DNA of 64,000 nt from Enterococcus sp. DIV2402. Lineage in GTDB: Bacteria > Bacillota > Bacilli > Lactobacillales > Enterococcaceae. Below, piece by piece: positions 17,795 through 29,557 of the stretch (position 1 is the stretch's first letter; the number at the start of each line of letters is the position of its first letter). The position numbers and the translations under genes are program-made. The notes beneath the pieces were generated by a model. That model made no database searches. It saw only the letters and a program-made list of their open reading frames with translations, and was not told where the DNA came from. The stretch is taken from assembly GCF_017426705.2 (NCBI RefSeq), contig NZ_CP147251.1:1588501-1652500 (forward strand). The letters run 5' to 3'.

Positions 17795-17822
17795 CTGGGA
17801 TGGATACACCCAGCTTATTTTT
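17785..17822. terminator. Bidirectional terminator, ancestral partner of lacX-like and plsY
   Basis: AAAATAAGCTGGG pairs with CCCAGCTTATTTT around a short loop, with A runs on one side and T runs on the other. It serves plsY from the right, whose stop lies in the stem. Before the island inserted, it would have followed the LacX-like stop directly. Confidence 0.85.
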
Positions 17823-18447
17823 TCGGTTTATTTAGACCAAAGGAAACCTTATTTTCTGTTCCTTTTTTTATCCGTTGAATGTTGTCTTTGTGACGATAAA
17901 AAATAAAAGCAGTCACACAGATGGCGATAATAGTTAATAGCCAATCTTGCTTTTCTAAAATAATTGGCGCAATATAAGGGATGAAAAAGGTTGATAAAGT
18001 AATAAGCACGGCAGCAATCATACTTGCTAGACTAACCATGCTAGTGAAAAACAAGCAGATGATGAAAATAACTGTCGAATATAAAAAGAAAAGTGGTTGA
18101 TAACCTAACAGCATTCCCGCACTAGTAGCCACCGCCTTGCCACCTTTAAAGCCAGCAAAGATTGGAAATGTATGACCTAAAATAGCACAAACACCAAACC
18201 ATAAAGGGTTAATTGTAGTGATATGAAAAATAACAGGTAAGCTAGTAGCCAGTGTTCCTTTTAAAATATCCATTACTAAGACAATGATTCCAGCTTTTTT
18301 TCCTAAGACACGAAAGGTATTGGTTGTGCCTAAATTTCCACTACCAAATTGACGGATATCTTTTTTGAAAAAGAGTTTTCCAATCCATACGCCAGAGGGA
18401 ATAGAACCCAATAAATAAGCAATGACCAATAAAATTATAATTTTCAT
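17815..18447 (-). CDS. plsY: Acyl-phosphate:glycerol-3-phosphate acyltransferase PlsY
   Basis: Integral membrane enzyme that makes lysophosphatidate, the first step of phospholipid synthesis. The family blocks are present: [15 protein letters not shown] near residue 10, the substrate-binding [15 protein letters not shown] near 36, and [20 protein letters not shown] near 97. Five or so hydrophobic segments fit the topology. I took the ATG at 18447 ([12 protein letters not shown]), because this is where the family starts; an upstream ATG at 18507 would add 20 unrelated residues. The final length is 210. Confidence 0.93.
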   Translation of the reverse strand: MKIIILLVIAYLLGSIPSGVWIGKLFFKKDIRQFGSGNLGTTNTFRVLGKKAGIIVLVMDILKGTLATSLPVIFHITTINPLWFGVCAILGHTFPIFAGFKGGKAVATSAGMLLGYQPLFFLYSTVIFIICLFFTSMVSLASMIAAVLITLSTFFIPYIAPIILEKQDWLLTIIAICVTAFIFYRHKDNIQRIKKGTENKVSFGLNKPKK

Positions 18448-18542
18448 AATGACCAACTTTCTTAAAAGAACTAGAGCAATTTTAGCATGAATTACGTATT
18501 GCAACAATAAAAAAGAACGAAATATTCGAAGGAGGATGCAAC

Positions 18543-18965
18543 ATGAGTTTTGAAAATCCTAGTGAACAAGTAATTCAACAATATTTAAAAGAAGCAAAAA
18601 ACATTGCAGTGATTGGGTTGAGTAATAAAGAAGATCGAACTAGCTACAAAATTGCTGAAATTTTACAAGAGCATGGGTATCGTATTTTTCCTGTAAATCC
18701 TGTATTAGCAGGGCAAACAATTCTTGGTGAACCTGTATATGCACGTTTGCAAGATATCTCTGAAGAAATCGATATTGTGGATATTTTTAGACGAAGTGAA
18801 TTTTTACCAGATGTTGCGAAAGATTTTTTAGAAACGAATGCTAAAGTATATTGGGCGCAACTAGGTATTGAAAATGAAGAGGCTGCTAAAATTTTACAAA
18901 CAGCAGGTCGAACAGACATTGTAATGAATCGTTGCATTAAAATTGAATTAGCAAAGATGACGTAA
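18543..18965 (+). CDS. CoA-binding protein (YccU family)
   Basis: A 140-residue Rossmann-fold protein of the CoA-binding domain family. The marks are [22 protein letters not shown] near residue 21 (shown in part), [21 protein letters not shown] near 46 and [19 protein letters not shown] in the middle, plus [13 protein letters not shown] near 107 and VMNRCIKIE at the end. The physiological role is unknown. AAGGAGGATGCAAC precedes the ATG. It is a single gene followed by a terminator and the parE promoter. Confidence 0.88.
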   Translation: MSFENPSEQVIQQYLKEAKNIAVIGLSNKEDRTSYKIAEILQEHGYRIFPVNPVLAGQTILGEPVYARLQDISEEIDIVDIFRRSEFLPDVAKDFLETNAKVYWAQLGIENEEAAKILQTAGRTDIVMNRCIKIELAKMT

Positions 18966-18976
18966 ATGCAAGTATG

Positions 18977-19018
18977 AAAAAAAGTTCTAAGAGAAAGTTT
19001 CTTCTTAGAATTTTTTTC
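18977..19018 (+). terminator. Terminator after the CoA-binding protein gene
   Basis: AAAAAAGTTCTAAGA and TCTTAGAATTTTTTT form an A/T-rich stem with a U tail. It is symmetrical enough to work in both directions. Confidence 0.8.
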
Positions 19019-19036
19019 TTGTTTTTCACGAATTTT

Positions 19037-21119
<2,083 letters not shown>

Positions 21120-21130
21120 GAGGTGATCTC

Positions 21131-23596
21131 TTGGAACACACAAACAATATTCAAGAATTAACATTGGAAGAAGTCATGGGAGATCGCTTTGGAAGATATT
21201 CTAAATATATCATTCAAGAACGAGCATTACCTGATATTCGAGACGGTTTAAAGCCGGTGCAACGTAGGATTTTATTCGCGATGAATAAAGATGGGAATAC
21301 CCATGAAAAAGGGTTTCGAAAATCTGCTAAATCTGTCGGGAACATTATGGGGAACTACCATCCTCACGGCGATAGCAGTATTTACGAAGCAATGGTTCGG
21401 ATGAGTCAAGATTGGAAACTACGTGAAATCTTGATTGAAATGCACGGAAACAACGGAAGTATGGATGGAGATCCTCCTGCTGCGATGCGTTACACTGAAG
21501 CACGTTTATCACAATTAAGTGGTGAATTATTAAAAGATATTGAAAAAGAAACGGTCGATTTTGTCTGGAACTTTGATGATACCGAAAAGGAACCAACTGT
21601 TTTACCAGCAAAATATCCCAATTTACTAGTAAATGGTTCTACCGGTATTTCTGCTGGTTATGCAACAGAAATTCCAACGCATAATTTAGATGAAGTAATT
21701 AATGGAACGATTTATTTGATTGATCATCCTCAAGCTTCTTTAGATAAATTGATGGAATTTATTCCAGGTCCAGATTTTCCAACAGGTGGTATTTTACAAG
21801 GGAAAGAAGAAATCAAAAAAGCTTATGAAACAGGCAAAGGAAAAGTGATTTTACGTTCGAAAACACGTATTGAAACGATTCGTGGCGGCAAGCAACAAAT
21901 CATTATTAATGAAATCCCTTATGAAGTAAATAAAGCAACTCTTGTTAAGAAAATGGATGAAATTCGTTTGAATAAAAAAATCGAAGGAATAGCTGAAGTT
22001 CGTGATGAAAGCGATCGAACTGGGTTACAAATTGTTGTGGAATTGAAAAAAGACGTGAATGCTCAAGGAATTTTGAATTATTTGTTCAAAAATACGGAGT
22101 TACAAATCAACTACAACTTTAATATGGTTGCTATTGATGAAATGCGTCCACAGCAAGTAGGATTAAAACGAATTCTAGAAAGCTATATCAAGCATCGTCG
22201 TGGTGTCGTCTTAAAACGCAGTTGCTATGACCTTGCAAAAGCAGAAACTAGACAACATATAGTGGATGGTTTAATTAAAGCCTTGTCAATTTTAGATGCA
22301 GTTATTGCAACTATTCGTGGAAGTAAAGATAAAAAAGATGCCAAAAATAACTTGATTATTGAACATCAATTTACAGAAGTACAAGCAGAAGCAATTGTTA
22401 CGTTACAACTATATCGTTTAACGAATACCGATATCACACAATTAAAAGCAGAAGCAGAAGAACTTGCCGCAATCATTGCTCACCTGCAAAAAATTATTAA
22501 TAATGAAACTGAATTATTAAAAGTAGTTAAAAAAGAATTGCGTGAAGTTAAAAAACAATATGGTCAGGCGCGATTGACAAGAATTGAAGACGAAATTCAA
22601 GAAATCAAAATTGAAACAGAAGTCTTAGTACCCCAAGAAGATGTCGTGATATCTGTTACGCATGAAGGGTATATTAAACGCAGTAGTCTCCGATCTTATG
22701 CAGCTTCAAAACCAGAAGAGCTTGGGATGAAAGATGGCGACTATGTTTTATATACCGGACCAGCAAATACACTGGATCATCTATTATTGATTACTAATAA
22801 GGGGAATGTGATTTATCGACCGATCCATGAATTACCTGACATGCGCTGGAAAGAAATTGGCGAACACATCTCGCAAACAATTTTGAACTTCTCAGTAGAT
22901 GAGTCCATTTTAGGTGTATTTACGTATAATGAATTAAATCCATTGAAGAATTTTGTTTTAATTAGTCGAGAAGGATTAATTAAACAAACACGTATGACGG
23001 AATTTGAATCGTGGCGAACATATAAGAGTCGTCCGACAACAATTATTAAGTTCAAATCAAAAACAGATGAATTAACAAATGTCTTCTTGGTTAATCAAGA
23101 GGAAAGTTTAGATGTCTTTTTAGCAAGTGAAAAGTCTTTTGGTCTACGTTATCCATTAACAGAAGTACCTGTTGTGGGACCAAAAGCAGCAGGTGTTAAA
23201 TCAATGAATCTCAAAGAAGGAGATTCGGTTGTAAATGGTACATTGGTCTATTCTGAAGGGGATACACCAATTGTTATCGTTACACAGCGAGGGGCTGTCA
23301 AACGGATGTTAGCCCAAGAATTAACGCAATTAGGTCGTGCGAAACGTGGTTTAATGATTTTAAGAGAGCTAAAAGCGCATCCGCATCGGATTGTTTATAT
23401 GGGGAATGGCGAGAATAGACAGCTTCGTCTGCAAAATCAAAAAGGGGAAGAACAACTGATTTCTACAGACAGTTATGCTATAAATGATCGTACTTCAAAT
23501 GGTTCTTTTGTCATGGATGAAAAACAAGGTGGCGAGGTAACATCAGTTATCGAAATAACAGACCCATCAATTACAAATGACGAAACTGTTGTATAA
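21131..23596 (+). CDS. parC: DNA topoisomerase IV subunit A (ParC)
   Basis: Breakage-reunion subunit of topoisomerase IV. It starts at TTG behind a strong GGAGGTGA site. The quinolone-resistance region is HPHGDSSIYEAMVRM; Ser82 and Glu86, which match E. coli ParC Ser80 and Glu84, are wild type, so no target-site resistance is visible. The catalytic tyrosine is Tyr121 in AAMRYTEAR. The C-terminal beta-pinwheel (about 490-800) has several degenerate repeats and lacks the GyrA box, consistent with ParC. Length of 821 residues is normal. Confidence 0.95.
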   Translation: MEHTNNIQELTLEEVMGDRFGRYSKYIIQERALPDIRDGLKPVQRRILFAMNKDGNTHEKGFRKSAKSVGNIMGNYHPHGDSSIYEAMVRMSQDWKLREILIEMHGNNGSMDGDPPAAMRYTEARLSQLSGELLKDIEKETVDFVWNFDDTEKEPTVLPAKYPNLLVNGSTGISAGYATEIPTHNLDEVINGTIYLIDHPQASLDKLMEFIPGPDFPTGGILQGKEEIKKAYETGKGKVILRSKTRIETIRGGKQQIIINEIPYEVNKATLVKKMDEIRLNKKIEGIAEVRDESDRTGLQIVVELKKDVNAQGILNYLFKNTELQINYNFNMVAIDEMRPQQVGLKRILESYIKHRRGVVLKRSCYDLAKAETRQHIVDGLIKALSILDAVIATIRGSKDKKDAKNNLIIEHQFTEVQAEAIVTLQLYRLTNTDITQLKAEAEELAAIIAHLQKIINNETELLKVVKKELREVKKQYGQARLTRIEDEIQEIKIETEVLVPQEDVVISVTHEGYIKRSSLRSYAASKPEELGMKDGDYVLYTGPANTLDHLLLITNKGNVIYRPIHELPDMRWKEIGEHISQTILNFSVDESILGVFTYNELNPLKNFVLISREGLIKQTRMTEFESWRTYKSRPTTIIKFKSKTDELTNVFLVNQEESLDVFLASEKSFGLRYPLTEVPVVGPKAAGVKSMNLKEGDSVVNGTLVYSEGDTPIVIVTQRGAVKRMLAQELTQLGRAKRGLMILRELKAHPHRIVYMGNGENRQLRLQNQKGEEQLISTDSYAINDRTSNGSFVMDEKQGGEVTSVIEITDPSITNDETVV

Positions 23597-23606
23597 TGAA
23601 CACTGA

Positions 23607-23641
23607 AAAGGGACTCTGTATCAATACAGAGTCCCTTTTTT
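23607..23641 (+). terminator. Terminator after parC
   Basis: AAAGGGACTCTGTAT and ATACAGAGTCCCTTT form a long perfect stem with a three-to-four-base loop and a T tail. Confidence 0.95.
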
Positions 23642-23784
23642 ATGGTTTATTGTTCAATTTTTATCAAGTTTAAAAAATGACATTTGATAAAATAATCACA
23701 AAATATAAATGTTGTTAAATCAATGTTTTTGTTAATTTTAATTAAATTTTACATATTTTTGTTAATAAAAAAATATGTAAATGC

Positions 23785-23812
23785 TTGCAAAGTTTCGTTA
23801 AAGTGTTATACT
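23785..23812 (+). promoter_or_regulatory. Promoter for pflB
   Basis: TTGCAA at 23785 and TATACT at 23807 are 16 bases apart, about 50 bases before the pflB start. The 140 bases upstream are A/T-rich with several imperfect palindromes (for example TTATCAA...TTTGATAA around 23656-23688), where redox or carbon control would be expected, but I cannot name an operator. Confidence 0.6.
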
Positions 23813-23860
23813 GTTCACGTAGAGCTGTTACAATGAACAGGAATTGAGGAGGAACATAAA

Positions 23861-26140
23861 ATGGCATCAGTAACAAACAAAACAGAACGATTAAATACTG
23901 CTTGGGAAGGATTTAAAGGCGGACAATGGAAAAAAGAAATTAATACTCGTGATTTTATTCAAGCAAACTACACAGAATACCGCGGAGATGATAGCTTTTT
24001 AGAAGGAATTGCCCCTAGCACAGATAAATTATGGACAAAATTACAAGAATTGTTTGAAGTGCAACATCAGCAAAATGGGGTTTATGATATGGATAATAAT
24101 ATCCCATCTACTTTAACCTCACATGCACCAGGCTATCTACTTGAAGAAGAAGAAAAAATTGTTGGTTTGCAAACAGATGTGCCATTGAAACAAGCATTTC
24201 AACCATTTGGTGGCATTAACATGGCAAATAATGCGTTAGTTTCAAACGGTTATGAAGCAGATGAAGAAATGACAAAAGTCTTTAGTGAGTGGAGAAAAAC
24301 ACATAATCAAGGCGTTTTTGATGTATATACGCCAGAAATGCGTTTAGCTCGCAAAAACAAAATTATTACAGGTCTACCAGATGCTTATGGTCGTGGTCGA
24401 ATCATCGGTGACTATCGTCGTGTGGCGTTGTACGGTGTCGATTTCTTAATGGAACAAAAGAAAAAAGATCACGATAATACTGGAAATAAAGTGATGACCG
24501 ATGACGTTATTCGTTTACGTGAAGAAATTACAGAACAATATCGTGCATTAAATGATCTGAAGAAAATGGCAGCTTCTTATGGATTTGATATTTCTCGCCC
24601 AGCTGAAAATGCTCAAGAAGCAATCCAATGGTTATACTTCGGTTACTTAGGCGCCATTAAATCACAAAATGGGGCAGCGATGTCAATTGGACGTATTTCT
24701 GCATTCTTAGATATTTATATCCAACGCGATTTAGAACGCGGTGTGATTGCTGAATTTGAAGCTCAAGAAATGATTGATCATTTAATTATGAAATTACGTA
24801 TGGTGAAATTTGCACGTACACCAGAATACAATCAATTATTCTCAGGTTACCCAATTTGGGCAACGTTATCAATTGCTGGTATGGGTATGGACGGACGTTC
24901 ACTTGTTACGAAGAGCGATTTCCGTATTTTACACACATTAACAAATATGGGACCATCACCAGAACCAAACTTAACTGTTTTATATTCTTCTCATTTACCA
25001 GAAGGCTTCAGAACTTATGCAGCTAAAATTGCAAAAGAAAGTTCTTCTATTCAATTTGAGAATGATGATTTATTACGAACAAACTGGGGATCAGATGACT
25101 GTGCAATTGCCTGCTGTGTATCTGCAACAGTTACTGGGAAAGATATGCAATTCTTTGGTGCTCGTGCTAACTTGGCAAAAGCTGTACTGTATGCCATTAA
25201 TGGTGGTATGGATGAAAAAACAAAAATGCAAGTGGGTCCTAAATATCGCCCAATGACTGGTGAAACTTTGGATTATCATGAATTTATGGAACGCTTCAAA
25301 GATATTATGGATTGGTTAGCTGAATTATATGTAAATACATTAAACGTAATTCATTACATGCACGATAAATATGCGTATGAAGCTGCACAATTAGCATTGA
25401 TGGATTCTGATTTGAAACGTACTTTTGCAACTGGTATTGCAGGGATTTCTCATGCCACAGATAGTGTAATGGCAATTAAACATGGAAATGTTCAAGTAAT
25501 CCGTGATGAAGATGGCATGGCAATCGATTATGTTCCACAAAATGAATTCCCAACTTATGGTAATGATAATGAAGAAGCTGATGAGATGGCGAACTGGATT
25601 TTGGATTATTTCATGACACAAATTAAACGTCAACATACGTACCGTAATTCTCGTCCAACAACTTCATTATTAACAATTACATCTAATGTTGTTTATGGAA
25701 AAGCGACTGGAAATACACCAGATGGACGACGTGCAGGTAAACCACTTGCTCCAGGTGCCAACCCAAGTTATCAAGATGGTAAATTCCTAGGTGAGAAAAA
25801 TGGTCTATTAGCATCATTGAATTCAACTGCTCGTTTGGAATATACACATGCACTAGATGGTATTTCAAATACACAAACCATCAATCCAAATGGTTTAGGA
25901 AAAGATGAAGAAACAAGAATTAATAATTTACGCAATGTCATGGATGGTTATTTTGACAAAGGTGGTTACCACTTAAACGTCAATGTATTCACAAATGAAT
26001 TGCTATTAGATGCACAAAAACATCCAGAAAAATATCCAAACTTAACAATTCGTGTATCTGGTTATGCTGTGAAGTTCCGTGATTTAACACCTGAACAACA
26101 AGCAGACGTTATTGCAAGAACATCACATAGTAAATTGTAA
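23861..26140 (+). CDS. pflB: Formate C-acetyltransferase (pyruvate formate-lyase)
   Basis: Anaerobic glycyl-radical enzyme that splits pyruvate plus CoA into acetyl-CoA and formate. The paired active-site cysteines are in [12 protein letters not shown] near residue 416. The C-terminal radical loop is RVSGYAVKF, with the glycine near 733. Length of 759 residues matches the family, including the N-terminal [11 protein letters not shown] block. GAGGAGGAACATAAA precedes the ATG. pflA follows, separated by a hairpin, so the enzyme and its activase are produced from neighbouring, possibly uncoupled, transcripts. Confidence 0.97.
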   Translation: MASVTNKTERLNTAWEGFKGGQWKKEINTRDFIQANYTEYRGDDSFLEGIAPSTDKLWTKLQELFEVQHQQNGVYDMDNNIPSTLTSHAPGYLLEEEEKIVGLQTDVPLKQAFQPFGGINMANNALVSNGYEADEEMTKVFSEWRKTHNQGVFDVYTPEMRLARKNKIITGLPDAYGRGRIIGDYRRVALYGVDFLMEQKKKDHDNTGNKVMTDDVIRLREEITEQYRALNDLKKMAASYGFDISRPAENAQEAIQWLYFGYLGAIKSQNGAAMSIGRISAFLDIYIQRDLERGVIAEFEAQEMIDHLIMKLRMVKFARTPEYNQLFSGYPIWATLSIAGMGMDGRSLVTKSDFRILHTLTNMGPSPEPNLTVLYSSHLPEGFRTYAAKIAKESSSIQFENDDLLRTNWGSDDCAIACCVSATVTGKDMQFFGARANLAKAVLYAINGGMDEKTKMQVGPKYRPMTGETLDYHEFMERFKDIMDWLAELYVNTLNVIHYMHDKYAYEAAQLALMDSDLKRTFATGIAGISHATDSVMAIKHGNVQVIRDEDGMAIDYVPQNEFPTYGNDNEEADEMANWILDYFMTQIKRQHTYRNSRPTTSLLTITSNVVYGKATGNTPDGRRAGKPLAPGANPSYQDGKFLGEKNGLLASLNSTARLEYTHALDGISNTQTINPNGLGKDEETRINNLRNVMDGYFDKGGYHLNVNVFTNELLLDAQKHPEKYPNLTIRVSGYAVKFRDLTPEQQADVIARTSHSKL

Positions 26141-26152
26141 GAATAAAAAAAT

Positions 26153-26179
26153 AAGAGAGTGGCGTAGTCACTCTCTTTT
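26153..26179 (+). terminator. Hairpin between pflB and pflA
   Basis: AAGAGAGTG and CACTCTCTT form a nine-base-pair stem followed by a short T run. The pflA ribosome site follows at once, so it may attenuate read-through into pflA rather than fully stop it. Confidence 0.75.
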
Positions 26180-26199
26180 GTAAAGAGAGAGGGATTTAT

Positions 26200-26967
26200 A
26201 TGACGACTCCAGTTATGGGAAGAATACATTCTACAGAAAGCTTTGGAACAGTTGATGGACCAGGTGTCCGCTTTATCGTATTCACTCAAGGATGTCGGAT
26301 GCGTTGCCAATTTTGCCATAATCCAGATACTTGGAAAATCAATGATCCGAAAGCAGCTTTGCGCTCATCAGATGATGTGTTGGCAGAAGCTGCGAAATAC
26401 CGTGCGTATTGGGGAGAAAAAGGTGGCATCACTGTAAGTGGTGGTGAGCCGTTGCTTCAAGTAGATTTTCTGATTGATTTGTTTAAAAAAGCAAAAGCAC
26501 AAGGGATTCATACGACGTTAGATACGTGTGGAAAGCCATTTACTAGAGAAGAACCGTTTTTTAGTAAATTTGAAGAGTTAATGAATTATACAGATTTATT
26601 ATTGTTTGACATTAAACATATTGATAATGAAGCGCATAAACGATTAACAACTCAAAGCAATGAGAATATTTTAGAAATGGCTAAGTATCTTTCTGAGATT
26701 GGGAAACCTGTTTGGATTCGTCATGTATTAGTTCCTCAACGGAGTGATTACGATGAGTTTTTGATTCGCTTAGACGATTTTATCCAAACGTTGAATAACG
26801 TCGATAAAGTAGAAGTGTTACCTTATCACACAATGGGTAAATACAAGTGGGACGAATTAGGAATTAAATATCCTTTAGAAGGTATTGAGCCTCCAGGTCA
26901 AGACCGAGTGAGCAATGCGAAAGAGTTATTGCATGTTAATCAATATACGGGCTATTTGACTCGGTAA
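26200..26967 (+). CDS. pflA: Pyruvate formate-lyase activating enzyme
   Basis: Radical-SAM enzyme that puts the glycyl radical on PflB. The iron-sulfur cluster motif CRMRCQFCHNPDTW (CxxxCxxC) is near residue 31, after STESFGTVDGPGVRF. SGGEPLLQVDFL, a SAM-binding block, is near 81. VEVLPYHTMGKYKW is near 204. Length of 255 is normal. GAGAGAGGG precedes the ATG. No promoter is obvious between the pflB hairpin and this start, so expression by read-through from pflB is likely. Confidence 0.96.
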   Translation: MTTPVMGRIHSTESFGTVDGPGVRFIVFTQGCRMRCQFCHNPDTWKINDPKAALRSSDDVLAEAAKYRAYWGEKGGITVSGGEPLLQVDFLIDLFKKAKAQGIHTTLDTCGKPFTREEPFFSKFEELMNYTDLLLFDIKHIDNEAHKRLTTQSNENILEMAKYLSEIGKPVWIRHVLVPQRSDYDEFLIRLDDFIQTLNNVDKVEVLPYHTMGKYKWDELGIKYPLEGIEPPGQDRVSNAKELLHVNQYTGYLTR

Positions 26968-26996
26968 TCTATTCATAAGAATGCAACAAAATAATC

Positions 26997-27091
26997 AACT
27001 ATCCGAACTATGAAGAACAATCAAGTGGATCCTTATCTAAAAGTTATTAAGGACGACAGAATGTTTCTTGTCATATATAGTTCGGATAGTT
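26997..27091. repeat. Long intergenic inverted repeat (95 nt hairpin)
   Basis: AACTATCCGAACTAT (26997-27011) and its exact complement (27077-27091) enclose 65 bases. The pairing can be extended inwards by AAGAACA with TGTTTCTT, and a further inner hairpin CCTTA/TAAGG exists. It ends in a T-rich stretch. It may be a strong terminator for pflA, a small structured RNA or a MITE remnant. Confidence 0.6.
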
Positions 27092-27213
27092 TATTTAGAT
27101 TGGCATCATTTATTATATTCTAAAATAATCCGCGTCTTTTCAAGGAAAGATATGGAAATTTCTGGATGATTTTGCTATGATTAACAATGAATTGAAAGAT
27201 TGGAGCGAAGTAT

Positions 27214-28140
27214 ATGTCAAAAATTTTAGTCTTTGGACACCAAAATCCAGATACAGATGCCATTGGTGCAGCAATTGCTTTTGCAGAATTACAAAAAGCT
27301 TTAGGGAAAGATGCGGAAGCAGTCGCATTAGGTACTCCAAGTGAAGAAACACAATATGCCTTGGACCATTTTGAGTTAGCTGCACCTCGTGTTGTAGCAA
27401 CAGTCGCAAATGAAACAGCTGACGTGATGCTAGTTGACCACAACGAGTTCCAACAAAGTGTGGCAGATATTGCAGATGTCAATATTTTATCTGTAGTTGA
27501 CCATCATAGAATTGCTAACTTTGAGACAGCAAACCCACTGTATTATCGTGCAGAACCTGTAGGATGTACAAGTACAATCGTATTTAAAATGTACAAGGAA
27601 AACAACGTCGAAGTACCAGGAGCGATTGCGGGTATCATGTTGTCTGCAATTGTATCAGATACATTATTGTTTAAGTCTCCTACGTGCACAGAAGAAGATG
27701 TTCAAGCGGCGAAAGCTCTAGCAGCCATTGCAAAAGTAGATTTAGAAGCGTATGGACTAGAAATGTTAAAAGCTGGGACAAAATTAAGTGATAAGTCTGT
27801 TGAAACACTATTAGATTTAGATGCCAAAAGTTTCCCAATGGGAGATAAAAATGTTCGTATCGCTCAAGTAAATACGGTAGATTTATCAGAAGTATTTGAA
27901 CGTCAAACAGATTTAGAAGCAGCGATGAGCAGTGCAAATGTAGAGAATAACTATGATTTATTTTTATTAGTGGTAACCAACATTTTAGATAGCGATTCTG
28001 AATTGTTAGTTGTTGGTGAACCAAAAATTAATGTGGAAAAAGCTTTCAATGTGACATTAGAAAATAATCGTGCTTTTTTACCAGGAGTTGTTTCTCGTAA
28101 AAAACAAGTAGTTCCACAATTAACAGAAAGTTTTAATTAA
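27214..28140 (+). CDS. ppaC: Manganese-dependent inorganic pyrophosphatase (family II)
   Basis: Hydrolyses pyrophosphate to two phosphates, pulling biosynthetic reactions forward. The DHH-family metal site is visible in [16 protein letters not shown] near residue 7, MLVDHNE near 75 and VVDHHR near 95. The C-terminal substrate-binding [10 protein letters not shown] is near 298. Length of 308 is typical. TGGAGCGAAG precedes the ATG, and a TGC-TATGAT extended -10 at 27173-27181 is a likely promoter. Confidence 0.97.
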   Translation: MSKILVFGHQNPDTDAIGAAIAFAELQKALGKDAEAVALGTPSEETQYALDHFELAAPRVVATVANETADVMLVDHNEFQQSVADIADVNILSVVDHHRIANFETANPLYYRAEPVGCTSTIVFKMYKENNVEVPGAIAGIMLSAIVSDTLLFKSPTCTEEDVQAAKALAAIAKVDLEAYGLEMLKAGTKLSDKSVETLLDLDAKSFPMGDKNVRIAQVNTVDLSEVFERQTDLEAAMSSANVENNYDLFLLVVTNILDSDSELLVVGEPKINVEKAFNVTLENNRAFLPGVVSRKKQVVPQLTESFN

Positions 28141-28143
28141 ACA

Positions 28144-28186
28144 AAAAACACTTCGGAAGAGTTGACTCTGCGAAGTGTTTTTTCGT
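28144..28186 (+). terminator. Terminator after ppaC
   Basis: AAAACACTTCG and CGAAGTGTTTT form the stem, with an inner AGAGT/ACTCT pairing and a T run. Confidence 0.85.
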
Positions 28187-28197
28187 AGGAGACAGAG

Positions 28198-29013
28198 ATG
28201 AAAATTATTTATGAAACATCTGATACAGAGTTGGCAGAAATAGTAAGCAGTCCTTTTTTTGCAGAATTAGTCACTTTGCTGGAAGCTGAAATTCCAACCC
28301 TGCGACATTTAAAAGAAGTATTTGGGAATAAAGTTGAGAAAAAACTGGAAAAATTGATAAAAAAAGGAATAATTCAGCGTAAAGAACGACGCTATTTTAT
28401 TGCTTTCCCTATACTCGAAATTGATAATAAATTATTAGATGACTGGGTGGTAACAATTGTAAAAAGTGCATCGGAAAAAAATAAAAGAGAACGCATAGCT
28501 TTCTTAGAAGCTTTATTTCCTCATGATAATTCCGAAATATTTTGTGGAATAGAGACGTCTATTCCTTTAGCGTATTACGATTCACTTTCTAATGAAAATT
28601 TGACAGTAGCTTCGCTTTCCGTCGAAGAATGGCCGCTAACATTGCCGCGTTATTTTAGTAATTTACGAACCAAGCCAATAGAACCAGTCTATAAAGAAGT
28701 AGCACAATTAATCGGTGATGTAGATCCAAAGTATTATTTGGATCAAGTTCAGGTGGTTATTGAAAAAATATTGGTACAGCGCAGACGAATCCGAGAAAGC
28801 ATTTTTATTGAATCGATGAGAAAGTTTGGTTTAATTCACAAAACGGAACCTTTAGAATTATGCGTGCCAGTATATAGCTCAGCGTCTTCATTTGAAATGC
28901 AACCTCAATTTAATCAATTATCTGTCATTATGAAGCGAATTATTCTAGCAAAAGTGATGACTGAATTGAATGTCACAGCAACAACAAGCATTTTTATTAA
29001 AGAAGAGCGCTAA
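28198..29013 (+). CDS. Conserved hypothetical protein, DUF1803-like
   Basis: A 271-residue soluble protein with no signal peptide or membrane segment. Residues 25-70 (TLRHLKEVFG, then KLEKLIKKGIIQRKERRYFI) look like a small winged helix. The rest is mixed alpha/beta with no catalytic motif I can name. In streptococci a DUF1803 protein is encoded next to ppaC, which is why I suggest this family; that is recalled, not searched. GGAGACAGAG precedes the ATG. A terminator overlaps its stop. Confidence 0.55.
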   Translation: MKIIYETSDTELAEIVSSPFFAELVTLLEAEIPTLRHLKEVFGNKVEKKLEKLIKKGIIQRKERRYFIAFPILEIDNKLLDDWVVTIVKSASEKNKRERIAFLEALFPHDNSEIFCGIETSIPLAYYDSLSNENLTVASLSVEEWPLTLPRYFSNLRTKPIEPVYKEVAQLIGDVDPKYYLDQVQVVIEKILVQRRRIRESIFIESMRKFGLIHKTEPLELCVPVYSSASSFEMQPQFNQLSVIMKRIILAKVMTELNVTATTSIFIKEER

Positions 29014-29030
29014 ATAAAGCGTTCTTTTTT
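29003..29030 (+). terminator. Terminator overlapping the stop of the DUF1803-like gene
   Basis: AGAGCGCT and AGCGTTCT pair across the stop codon, followed by TTTTTT. Confidence 0.8.
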
Positions 29031-29557
29031 AATAAAAAGATAATTTTAATTTGATTTTAATGTAAGTGCTTTCTCTTTAAAGTGTTATCTAATCTATAAA
29101 AATCACCCAAAATGCATTTATTCTAGTTATTTTTATCAGTAGAGGTTATTCATTGAAAAAAATTTTTTGATAATATTTTTATTGTTTTGTGAAAATGTTA
29201 AGAAAAAATGTTCGTGTTTTAATGCATTTTTTTTACTTTTGAAATGAAACTATTTTCAATAGTTGTTTTGACAATGTTTTCATAGCGTTTTTTTGTGAAA
29301 AATGAAAGGAAATAAGTTTTAAAATTCATTCTTGAAAAATGAAAATTTTTCCGTAAATAACATTTTTTTATTGAGAATTTTAAATAATATTATTCCTGCG
29401 TTATTTTAAATAATGTTGTTAATTTTTATTTTAAAAGATTAAAAATATGATATAATTGTATTAGAAATCAAAAGACAATAGGGTTACATGGCTTTTCGAT
29501 TTTTTTTATTTTTAGCATTAATAGTTATTTATTTATAAAGCGGTTAGGAGTTTTTGC
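29031..29557 (+). promoter_or_regulatory. Long A/T-rich control region of the glycogen operon
   Basis: No gene is visible in these 527 bases. An extended -10, TGATATAAT, lies at 29448-29456, about 100 bases before glgB, without a clear -35. Further upstream are a perfect palindrome AACTATTttcAATAGTT (29248-29264) and TGACAATGTTTTCA (29269-29282), which is close to the catabolite-response (cre) consensus. A regulator, possibly CcpA, may act here. The -10 call is fair and the operator calls are weak. Confidence 0.45.

Noticed and set aside
21365..21400. Quinolone-resistance change in ParC
   Set aside because: The Ser and Glu at the resistance positions are the wild-type residues.
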